The notes under the pieces were generated by a model. It was given only the letters and a program-made list of their open reading frames with translations, did not search any database and was not told where the DNA came from. The translations under genes and the position numbers were made by a program. Positions 56,501-64,000 of a stretch of DNA of 64,000 nt are shown in pieces. The stretch covers positions 5,795,060 through 5,859,059 of the forward strand of contig OX359247.1 of the NCBI GenBank assembly GCA_947179485.1, read 5' to 3'. How positions within the stretch are numbered: position 1 is the first letter of the stretch; every line of letters begins with the position of its first letter. This DNA is from Allacma fusca. Taxonomy: Eukaryota; Arthropoda; Collembola; Symphypleona; Sminthuridae.

Positions 56501-59500
56501 AGGAACGAAGACAGAAAATTCGAGACCAACGGAAATTACCGCAAGCTATTTGGTTAATGTCACAAGCAATACGTGACGGTTACCATCTTACAACAAGAAC
56601 TTTACAGTCAGTCGCAATGGACTTAATAACAAAACCAATTCAACTGCCACTACAAACCAAATACGAAATTTGGAAGGAGTACGAATTACAGTATGGAACA
56701 TTCATCAGCAAAGTCATCAAAATTTTGGGACTTAAGAACACACGTACACGTACCAGGCGGAGTATCTTGGCAAAAGACCAGATAAATAACCTACAACGCC
56801 AGATGCAAAACAACCCTCACAGTATCACAAAAGGGGAAGACTATGTTCACCCCACCGAGGAAATTGCAATAGGTGAAGTCGTACACTTCGCACTAGCAAC
56901 GACAATTACGGAAGCAAACTGGACGATAGTTTTGCTCATACCACACATATACAACGGAGTTGACCATCTCGAAGAAGAAGAACTCAAGGGATGGGAGACA
57001 AAGGCACACGCCAACGTCTCACAAACCCACCCACTCTTCCAGCGAACGTCGGACCGGGCAGCCAGAGAACGACAAAGGCGAGAAGCATTTGTAGGACCGA
57101 CCAACGCATGGTCACCCGTCAGTTATAGTAAACAATTCTTAAAACAACAGCTACAGCTTATGCTGGCACGAATCGAGGAAGAGGAGGCTCACTCATCGTC
57201 AGGAAGACCTACAGGGATTATTCAACAGCTTGTGCAATTTACCCTCAGAATGGTAATCTATATTGGCACGTCCGTTGGAATGGACTTCGGAGGAAACCAG
57301 GACCCTATACGGAAAGGTGACCCAGGAAGAAGCCACCCACGAAGGACAGAGGGAGCAGAAGGACCGGTTTTGGCCTCAGAAGAGGAACCGGCTGTGCCAA
57401 CGGAACAAGCTATGGAGGCTCAAGAAGAAGGAGCCGGGACATCATTAAAAGCAATCAAGGAAGAAGTCCTAGACGACGAGGAAAAGCCACCATCAGAACA
57501 TCAGATAGATAGTTCGTCAGACAACGAGACAGACAGTAAGTGGGTGCAGACCAGATGCGAATACTGCCCACTCAAACATGGCCATAAGCCACCCGTAAGA
57601 CCAAGGACCAAGTTAGCAGCGCATGAAGCTTGGCAAAGACAAAAGGATATTCCTGTACAATACATCCGAAGGAGTAGACCCGAGTTGGACAGGTTGTATG
57701 GAAGAGACAACGCTCCAAACTGTACATTCCAGGATAGAGGACGACGACGAGGTCCAGAGCCAGAAAGTGAACGACCCAGGGTTAGAGTATACTCACCCAT
57801 TAGGACTGTAATCTTCAACGATACGAGGGACAGACGAGGATCAAGGTCACCATCACCCGGACCATCCGCGATTGCAGGACAATCCATACCACCCATTGAA
57901 GACAACCTGAAGTCCAGACGAGCTAGACAACGTCAACGAAAGGTGGAGTTTAAGGAAGAACGCCAGGAAAACCCACCAGCTCCAGCACCGGAAGACCCAT
58001 TGGCACAACCCGACTCACCGGATGTAAGATTCGTTGATTTAGCTCACGTATCATTTTACATAGGAGTCCGTGGATGGATGGTAGCACCAAGTTGGGAAGA
58101 TGAGGATGCGGAAATAGTCATCTTTACCAACCCAAACAAGACACAGTTATACAGCCAACTGGATCCGGTACGACTTCAAGTGAAAAAGATGGTGGAAAGG
58201 GCCAATGACCCATTGGACCACTCGCCACCGCCAAGATTCCCGGACCAACTGATGGAAGATATATCCGGAGATGAACGCCACAGCCAGACAGAAGCGCAGT
58301 ACTCCAGGAGAACGAACTATTTCAGCAACAACATGGACACCAGGGAAAGATCCACCATGTGTCCTCATTGTTACCAGAAATCTACCATCGACCCAGAGAG
58401 ATTTCCAACATATAATATCTCACATCGTTCAACCAACAGTCCAGAGCAAAATTTAGTGAGATGGCTCAACAGAATGTACAGGGAGACATTTATCGAGAGA
58501 CTTGACATCCACCAACAACCCACCCAACCACCTCAACTACGACTCGAGCAGTTACGAAGGGCGCTTAGCACTTTAAGCGAACCTAGAACAGATGCTCACG
58601 AATCAAATATAGAATACGCCGAACACCAGGCAGGAATAGACTACAACAATCACGGAGAATTAATCCGGGAAAGAAGGGCATTGCTGTATGATGCAATGGA
58701 CCATCCCACAGATTATCGCAGACTAGACCCAAGGGAGCGAGACCTGCTCATCCTATACGGGCAAAGTCGAAGAAACGTACCAATGGAAAACACCCGTCTG
58801 GAAACAATGGCAGGAGACATGAACATCTCACCAGGGGAAATGATACCGAGACTTTGGACAACACTGTTCAATGGTCAAAGAGGTATTGATAATCACCAAG
58901 TACCAACATACCTAACATGTCGGGAACATCAAGGAGTAATGCAAGGGCTCACGGGAACCGAGCTACGCAGACTGATTACTCAGATGTGGTTTGACATAGG
59001 AACTCAGCCAACCTGGCGAGAGCAAGAAATATGGATAAATAGTTTCCTACTGAGAGGAGACGCCATCACCGGACGTGGAGAGAAAGCTTTACAACAACTA
59101 GCAAGTATACCAATACACATGCTAAGTTTTCAAGAATTTGCGAGTATGACCGAAAGGCTCATAACTCTTTATCATCAGGACGAGGCAATTCAGGAGTGGC
59201 GACAATTTGGAGCAGTAAACCAAAGCGGCAGAAGTCAACCCAATCCAATAGACGACATAGAAGAAGAACTAGGACAATGGGAAGACTGGATATTCGCAAT
59301 GAAACTAGCAGGGGAAGGCCAAAAGCCAACTACCCTATACGCTAGAAAACTAAAAGGAGGAGTAGCCACCCTAAGACAACCCCGGAAAACAGGTTCTTTC
59401 AGAGACCTAAACGAACTTGTCACGATACGAATCTGGCAAAGAGAACATTTTCACAGGATTCGGGAACAAATTAGCAACCGTGGAGACGGACCAAGTTACA

Positions 59501-59949
59501 AACCATATCATTTATCACCAAGAAATGAAAGACGACCAGGAATAACACCAATACATATGGTACCAAGCGCTATAGATCGATTCCAAACACCCCAATGGCG
59601 ATCAGTTGTCATTGATGGAAGACCAGATGAACCCGATATAATAAATCTCATACGAACCCTCAGAGGTCGAACAGGAATCGAAATAGTTTTTCGAGACCTT
59701 GGACATGATTTTATTCAGGAAGAACTCAGGAGAGACCCAGTGACACAACAAAGAACCAGCTATCTTTCCATAACAAACCCTGTGGAGCATAGAAGGCTAA
59801 TGGATCAGTTATGGGAAAGATCAGAACGGGCAAGATGGGACCCGGAAATATTATCCGAGAATAGATTCGCAGTTATATCATTCCGAACACTAGCGGAAGG
59901 AGAGGAGGAGACAGGCACCCTCAGAGGGCCGTCCGAGGAAGATGATTAA
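53380..59949 (+). CDS. ORF3: 2,189-aa protein with an Env-like middle
   Basis: Single uninterrupted frame with no clear family match. Residues 1-300: unknown globular-looking domain. About 304-361: Arg/Ser-rich, like splicing-factor RS domains. About 509-523: lysine-rich, NLS-like. 788-806: a hydrophobic segment like an internal signal peptide (WLSFLLMFGLITSAVG). It is followed by sequons NLT, NAS, NET, NWT and NVS, furin-type sites RVRR (1028-1031) and RTRR (1124-1127), and a hydrophobic segment at about 1279-1301. After that come Cys pairs (CEYC, CPHC) and a long charged helical C-terminus. The middle resembles a retroviral Env with surface and transmembrane parts, but the long nuclear-looking N-terminus is unlike one. 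It may be a polyprotein or be expressed from an internal start. Function is inferred. Confidence 0.8.
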   Translation: MSENRGSRASGSRTNETPRQDALPAVDRDDDDRPRYWTQYVSQTEVEIPQAKILPNSDTGRLEVVLRVDGKLPHRIIIQGRDGREIVTHSVLIGALRKPRELTLDYRILRREPHFCGSINFPEQQVEVDKGERAPDDLVYLFKGQEFNPTPIRRQIPICRTRNRQPDDPWLVQNYRQEKDVPGQKNPRGDYEHDPWAFTPSLQYERGKTSRSSSRKVMGADPICGVTRVNIPEISEWLPQHEEQVEDVAHRINRRIDDNYGPDLRRGNLEDRRREPPRFAAYSAHMVPAGRGRGRAITTGESSSRHHRSSRESSRERHSSKDSRTRKRETESSSERKKRREDDRSRSRYDSPARSRSRRESTPPPSPFLSPAAKDYKDRMERESILTAPIAAPASSYTAVTKMPPPTIPVNSEPPKPQRAVCIAQRERPVEVPVVTPPSVAVTLWSEETATDTATTADRDTANESSSDSEEEETVPIQTCSRKGCKRVRQVIATDSGPVVQQECEHHAKKRAKKEKKVKKEAQMTILELFGQSTAPTQPPAKWQSNILKIGEDSRKAGKHEEMVNRIKDLGEIIRNLARQNVKADSAKKQKEELMKELARHRQEWIKWRNDNDFHLVCAESKIDLQTRELPPAHFEPTNIPTSTVTSGELERLLAQEKRNGPETASSTGIATEMPPSPAQNVEVATSELSIAEQHNEQSSSSEDFEVIRSKRRPKDRESSITSDTTEIVNHHQLSLADFANSPQDGTVILSDDEEPRQSTSSIQTPPHTPEMGRGGGGRRGGPIPYLGNSWLSFLLMFGLITSAVGQSTLRKELTGHYGPYPTTRASHYQWWTRLEIDNLTSPRGFDHVSLDFENKEDSEEIGHYDPYGQRECPPVGNSAVRYQGFGSATAHRLWQNGVVRGVAGAVGMCTTGMVIVGVYTSSILDAVRRWNKPLKTVKIPQDWVLIESQLPDQRPIWMIMPVNASEEKELEDFLKEDPTATEISPNLIALPGDIQRNAHYLNETSVAKVWNQALGKEVEEEESENGRVRRHAPEPTSEEEERRQKIRDQRKLPQAIWLMSQAIRDGYHLTTRTLQSVAMDLITKPIQLPLQTKYEIWKEYELQYGTFISKVIKILGLKNTRTRTRRSILAKDQINNLQRQMQNNPHSITKGEDYVHPTEEIAIGEVVHFALATTITEANWTIVLLIPHIYNGVDHLEEEELKGWETKAHANVSQTHPLFQRTSDRAARERQRREAFVGPTNAWSPVSYSKQFLKQQLQLMLARIEEEEAHSSSGRPTGIIQQLVQFTLRMVIYIGTSVGMDFGGNQDPIRKGDPGRSHPRRTEGAEGPVLASEEEPAVPTEQAMEAQEEGAGTSLKAIKEEVLDDEEKPPSEHQIDSSSDNETDSKWVQTRCEYCPLKHGHKPPVRPRTKLAAHEAWQRQKDIPVQYIRRSRPELDRLYGRDNAPNCTFQDRGRRRGPEPESERPRVRVYSPIRTVIFNDTRDRRGSRSPSPGPSAIAGQSIPPIEDNLKSRRARQRQRKVEFKEERQENPPAPAPEDPLAQPDSPDVRFVDLAHVSFYIGVRGWMVAPSWEDEDAEIVIFTNPNKTQLYSQLDPVRLQVKKMVERANDPLDHSPPPRFPDQLMEDISGDERHSQTEAQYSRRTNYFSNNMDTRERSTMCPHCYQKSTIDPERFPTYNISHRSTNSPEQNLVRWLNRMYRETFIERLDIHQQPTQPPQLRLEQLRRALSTLSEPRTDAHESNIEYAEHQAGIDYNNHGELIRERRALLYDAMDHPTDYRRLDPRERDLLILYGQSRRNVPMENTRLETMAGDMNISPGEMIPRLWTTLFNGQRGIDNHQVPTYLTCREHQGVMQGLTGTELRRLITQMWFDIGTQPTWREQEIWINSFLLRGDAITGRGEKALQQLASIPIHMLSFQEFASMTERLITLYHQDEAIQEWRQFGAVNQSGRSQPNPIDDIEEELGQWEDWIFAMKLAGEGQKPTTLYARKLKGGVATLRQPRKTGSFRDLNELVTIRIWQREHFHRIREQISNRGDGPSYKPYHLSPRNERRPGITPIHMVPSAIDRFQTPQWRSVVIDGRPDEPDIINLIRTLRGRTGIEIVFRDLGHDFIQEELRRDPVTQQRTSYLSITNPVEHRRLMDQLWERSERARWDPEILSENRFAVISFRTLAEGEEETGTLRGPSEEDD

Positions 59950-60512
59950 ACGTCACAGAGAATAATAACCTGACCATTCCATCCAGGTCATGGTAGGAAG
60001 AGAGGGAGAACTAGCGGGGAAAGCAGAAGCTAAATTACCTGATGACGGAAGAAATTCCCGAAGGGAATGTAAAGTGTAGATTATTTCGTACGAAAGGATC
60101 TACGATAAAACATTTTTAAGATCTTATGTAGCATCAACCATCGGGATTACGGCGGATGTTACATAATGATCACCATAACAGAATAGTTAGAAAAGAAAAA
60201 CAAATAAAAATAATTACAAAATAGAAAACAAAACAAAAATATTTTACTTACTAACACATTTCATAGAGTTCATAAGATAGAAATACTAACAAAAGATTAT
60301 GTCACCGGAAGTGGGACATACGGATTACAACATTGGAATTAGGAAAAGAATTCTCTTTCGCAATCGGAAGATGAAAACATAAACAATGTACTGATATAAA
60401 TAAGAGACTCTTAAACCAGAGTACTCATTATAATCTCAACACACACAGAGAGCTCAAATACTTGAGACTACTCAGAAATACGAGACCAAAACAGACACAA
60501 AATTTTCCAAGG
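59950..60512 (+). other. ORF3-ORF4 spacer
   Basis: About 560 bases. It contains a 15-base purine run at 59996-60010 (GGAAGAGAGGGAGAA), which could be an internal polypurine tract, a small palindrome (ATTCCCGAAGGGAAT, about 60055), and the TATA-like box described separately. Confidence 0.5.
60395..60404 (+). promoter_or_regulatory. TATA-like box before ORF4
   Basis: TATAAATAAG, similar to the LTR box TATAAATAGAG, lies about 30 bases before an initiator-like TCATT (60424) and about 110 bases before the ORF4 ATG. It suggests an internal promoter, but this is inference. Confidence 0.35.
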
Positions 60513-61259
60513 ATGGAATACAAGTGGTATATTCTTTTGAGCCTTGCAATAACTCTAATTGCAATGGACGTTTCCGAAACCAGGCCGATAGCACAACCAA
60601 GTCCAGAACCATGGCAAGGACCACTGATGGCAGCCCTAGGAACTCAAGTCGGAAAATGGTTCGCAAATTACATGGTACCAGCCATAACCGTCGGAAGCGG
60701 AGCCATCACAGCATCAGTGTTATCACAAAAAGACCCAGTAGTACATATACTACACCACAAAGATGACGGGAAACTAGCCGTAGTGCAGTATGACCCGAAC
60801 GACCCAAACGTAGAAGCCCAGAGAATCATGGAGAGGAATCAACAAATGGCTCTACTACAACCCCAACAACAACTTATACAACCCCAATTCATACAAAACC
60901 AACAGCCCACGATGCTGAAGGATAGCAGACCACCATGGATGGAGCAATTCAACGAAATTGATTGGAAATCCAATGAGGTTCCAACATCAGACACGGATTA
61001 TACCGTAGTCATTATTAGTTCATTCGGTTGTATTACCACAGTAGTGATATTTATATTCACAGTAATACTGTACCGAATTCGAATGAAGAAAAGAAAAACA
61101 GATCAACAAAAACCGAATGAGAGAGAATTAGACAATGTTGCAGACACGCAGGCATTAGTCCAAAATTCTATAGAGCAGCTAGTCGGATGCAGAATTGTGA
61201 GGCCCAATACACAACAACAAGCCAGCCGACACACAACCAGAGCAACCGTACAACTATAA
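60513..61259 (+). CDS. ORF4: single-pass membrane protein (248 aa)
   Basis: The ATG at 60513 is chosen because it is followed at once by a signal peptide (WYILLSLAITLIAM). An upstream in-frame TTG is less likely. The ectodomain contains a second, milder hydrophobic stretch (VPAITVGSGAITASVL) and a Gln/Pro-rich linker. A transmembrane segment starts near residue 163 (YTVVIISSFGCITTVVIFIF) and is followed by a basic cytoplasmic tail (RIRMKKRK). The topology is that of a type I membrane protein. No N-glycosylation sequon stands out. It sits where LTR elements carry env, but has no recognised homologue. It may partner with or replace the ORF3 Env-like region. Confidence 0.7.
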   Translation: MEYKWYILLSLAITLIAMDVSETRPIAQPSPEPWQGPLMAALGTQVGKWFANYMVPAITVGSGAITASVLSQKDPVVHILHHKDDGKLAVVQYDPNDPNVEAQRIMERNQQMALLQPQQQLIQPQFIQNQQPTMLKDSRPPWMEQFNEIDWKSNEVPTSDTDYTVVIISSFGCITTVVIFIFTVILYRIRMKKRKTDQQKPNERELDNVADTQALVQNSIEQLVGCRIVRPNTQQQASRHTTRATVQL

Positions 61260-63845
61260 CACCGACCCAACCGGGAAGGATCAACGCAAGAAAGAAAACA
61301 ACGAAGAAAAATATACACAAAACCATAAAATTGTATGGAAAAATATTTGAAAACATTTAATAGTTATAAGATAGTATTAGCAAAATAATAGGATAAGTAG
61401 TTATAAGTAGAATAAGGTTAGGAAGAGAAAACACAGAAAATCAAGTTCATATACAACAAAAATATAAAAATGAAATGAAAATAATCAAAGTTCAAATAAC
61501 GAACGAAAAGTTCCATTTAGTTAAAGAGACAGATCCCCAATAGGAGTAAAAGGAAGAAAAGTCTAAAGATTGTGATTCAAATCAATATATCTTTCGTGTT
61601 TCGATGGATTTATTATCCATTTTCTTTCCAATTTCCTTTTCACCCCATTGATTCCAGTGATTAGGTTTTTATTAGACATCAACACTATCAAGTCAGGTTA
61701 TGTTTTGAAAACAAAGATTTATTTGTTAACGAGATGAAATTGTTTCAAGATAAGGTTCAGTTCTAACAAAAATTTTAGGCAATATCATAATTCCTTGAGG
61801 CTTGTTCACTCAATGAGTGATGATTGTAATGCCTTGTGACTTATTAGGTCATTCGACTCCATATGAGAAGAATAAAAATTAAATTTCCAACCTACTCATC
61901 GTTTGGGATGAGCGGGATACCAAATTTCCAGCAAAAATCAGAACCCATGTATAAGCAAGTTCTCTACGATCAGGATCAGTTTACCTTTTAGCTTCAGTTT
62001 AACAAAATCTATTTAGCTAGACGTGCTAGTATTTTTAGGTACCTAGAAAGACAGACTAAGTAAAACAGAAGTCCGAAGGATAGATTCTTTCAAAAGAATT
62101 TCTGTAACACAGGTTCTTTTACTAAATTATTTACTTGCAAAATTGTTTCGCATTTCAAATAAAAGTTGACATGAATGTGCCCAGATCTGAAGGATCTTAG
62201 GAGCGCTAGATCTCCTATAGGGAACAGAAAAATAAATAAAAAGACATACAACGAATAGGTAGGAGGAACTTTAAATAAAAAGATAAAAAGTAAGAAAATT
62301 ACAGTAATGGGATTATCTGATGTAGACAATAAGAACTGTCGCTAACTTCATAGCATTTTGGCCATCTACAAGAATAGAAACACGAATGTTGTGTGTAGAA
62401 AGTGCAAACAGTGTTGACATCTTTTTATAATTTTGAAAACACATCATTATGTGACACAAGAATTACGGAATCATTAATTTCACTTCGTTTATCAGAAAAA
62501 TTTTAAATCTTAAAAGATCAAACGTCTTATTAGCTTTGTTACATTCCATAGTTTCACAAGACGAAAAGTATTATTTGCCAACCTATAATATACCGGTTGT
62601 GAAAACACAATTCTGAAGACTCCGATCAATGATAAAATGGTATCGGATGTCAATATGTTTTGATTTTTCATGCAATTCCTTTTCTTTTTAGAAGACAAAT
62701 TTAACTTACAAATTTGACACATTCCATCAAATAAGAATTTTTTACAGATCAAGGTATATACATATATATTTATGATTATCGCCAAAATACATTCCTATCT
62801 CGATTGAGGAAATAGTTCATGGTACAATATGATTTTATGTCTTATGGAGTAGTAAGAACCACTTACAGAACTTCATGGAGCACGATGTTTTCACATTTGG
62901 TGAAATTGCCAACAGTTGTGCATGAGAAGGACATAATTCCTAATTTAGCCACCGAAAAACAACTCAAATATTTCACAGGCGAAAAATAAAAAGATTCTTC
63001 AAACTTTCTGTAGAGATCTCAGGAGGTTTCCGAGTCGGTTTTTCAAATAATTGTGCTTAAGAGCGACACTACTGCGCTCAAGACCGTCACTTCAAACCGT
63101 TGATAGTGATATTGGATAATCACACATTTCCCCACAACGATTTGTCTGTGACACGTTAAATTGTTTTACAAGGAAACTCACGGGATTTTACAAGCTTAAT
63201 AATTAAAATACACCTTTTAAAAATACATTAGGCCACTACTCTAGTAAAATGAGTAACTGACAGTAGTCACAATGTTTCAACAACTAGTATTCAATATCAG
63301 AGAAAATTTAGAAATCAAAGGAGAATAGAAACAAGAGTCAATAGTTTCATATCTGCCTTCAAGTAATCTTTGCTGATCTTTCCTCATATGTTTGGAGAGC
63401 AGTCAAGACAGTTTTACAAACAAATTCTTTTCAAAACATGTGTACAAAATTTTCAATTCTGCTACGATGTTTCTAATCTTAGATATGATAAATAACATTA
63501 GAAATCAAGCCAAATAACGATATATTCCATGTAAATAGTGTATATGCAAATGATGAAAAGATGAAAATGGTTGTTTATCAGACGTAAGTATACAAACAGT
63601 AACACCATCAAATATTGTACAGCATTACAAAAGTATACACACATATGATGATGAACATGTATGATAAATTGTATAAAATGCCTTGACAACAAATACCCAT
63701 AAATACCATTACGACCTTGCTACAAAGTCAATACAACGACCAACATATAGCTACAAAGTAAGGTAACATAAATAACATTAGTATAATTATAAATAATATG
63801 AACTTGAACTTCGACAGATGATATTGTCGAGGTCGACAATTACCC
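61260..63845 (+). other. Long 3' non-coding region of the giant element
   Basis: About 2.6 kb between ORF4 and the polypurine tract. No ORF over 100 aa on either strand. AT-rich with several short purine tracts (for example 61539-61561). Nothing specific recognised. Confidence 0.7.
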
Positions 63846-63855
63846 AGAAGAGGAA
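63846..63855 (+). promoter_or_regulatory. Polypurine tract
   Basis: AGAAGAGGAA directly abuts the TG of the right LTR, the expected plus-strand primer site of an LTR element. Confidence 0.85.
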
Positions 63856-64000
63856 TGTTACGGATATATTATAAATAGAGTAGAATAAGCATAATCTAAG
63901 TCAGCAAATAGTTTAGAAGGTCGTAAGCAGAAGCTACGTGAGACCAAACGCTGACCTAACATAATCATAAGTAAAGGAAAGGAAATGATTAAGATTATTT
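63856..64000 (+). repeat. 3' LTR (cut by window end)
   Basis: 145 bases identical to 35719-35863. The rest of the LTR and the target duplication lie beyond the window. Confidence 0.95.

Larger units (their letters stand above)
35719..64000 (+). mobile_element. Giant Ty3/Gypsy-type LTR retroelement, right LTR cut by the window
   Basis: The same 145-bp sequence starting TGTTACGG occurs at 35719 and 63856 with no difference, so the two LTR starts are 28,137 bp apart. A polypurine tract lies just before the second copy. Between them are gag, pol (protease, RT, RNase H, integrase in the Ty3/Gypsy order), a small ORF, a large Env-like ORF3 and a membrane-protein ORF4, all in the plus direction with intact frames. 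Most arthropod Gypsy elements are 5-12 kb. Sizes near this are known for plant Ogre and planarian Burro elements. The sequence just left of the 5' LTR is TATAT. The right target duplication is outside the window. Intact ORFs and LTR identity point to a young insertion. Confidence 0.95.

Noticed and set aside
60462-60464. ORF4 start at an upstream TTG
   Set aside because: It is not an ATG, and the ATG at 60513 directly precedes the signal peptide.
1-64000. CRISPR array or bacterial operon
   Set aside because: The repeats are transposon ends, satellites and short motifs, and the genes are spliced. Nothing prokaryotic was seen.

Overview
The window is animal nuclear DNA, most likely a hexapod or other arthropod. 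It has spliced genes with GT-AG introns, a cluster of membrane-bound UDP-glycosyltransferases, a Tudor-domain piRNA helicase, a eukaryotic 5S rRNA gene and many eukaryotic transposons. The UGT style could fit a springtail, but I cannot fix the species. All host protein genes lie on the minus strand.

Left half (1-35.7 kb). UGT genes lie at 663-2179 (last exon not in the window), 18045-20066, 25822-28156 and 30120-32686. The three complete genes share a four-exon structure with phase-conserved junctions, and each encodes a signal peptide, a C-terminal membrane anchor and a KKXX ER-retrieval ending. Between the first and second UGT lies a complete 23-exon TDRD9/spindle-E homologue (3149-10940) that I could splice into one frame of 1,608 codons. 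The intergenic DNA is full of transposons. Two copies of one hAT MITE have exact 8-bp target duplications, and one of them is in a TDRD9 intron. A 3-kb hAT-type element carries a 5S rRNA gene, a 39-bp minisatellite and a nested TA-flanked repeat. There is also a 5'-truncated LINE with a 15-bp target duplication and a 926-bp hAT element.

Right half (35.7-64 kb). This is one giant Ty3/Gypsy-type LTR element. The two LTR starts are 28,137 bp apart, the right LTR runs off the window, and the 145 bp that can be compared are identical. Its layout is a 3-kb repeat-rich leader, a 2,188-aa Gag, a 2,396-aa Pol reached by a canonical -1 frameshift site, a small arginine-rich ORF, a 2,189-aa ORF3 with an RS-rich N-terminus and an Env-like middle, a short single-pass membrane protein (ORF4) with its own TATA-like promoter, 2.6 kb of non-coding DNA and a polypurine tract.

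The most unusual features are in the giant element. They are the size of the element, the G-GGA-AAC slippery site with a GC hairpin, and five successive coiled-coil ORFs in the +1 frame under the disordered Pol tail. The last of these ORFs overlaps the next ORF by ATGA. The leader also carries about ten copies of a GGCCG...TGAGC motif. Together these give an organisation that resembles a complex retrovirus inside an arthropod-type LTR element.
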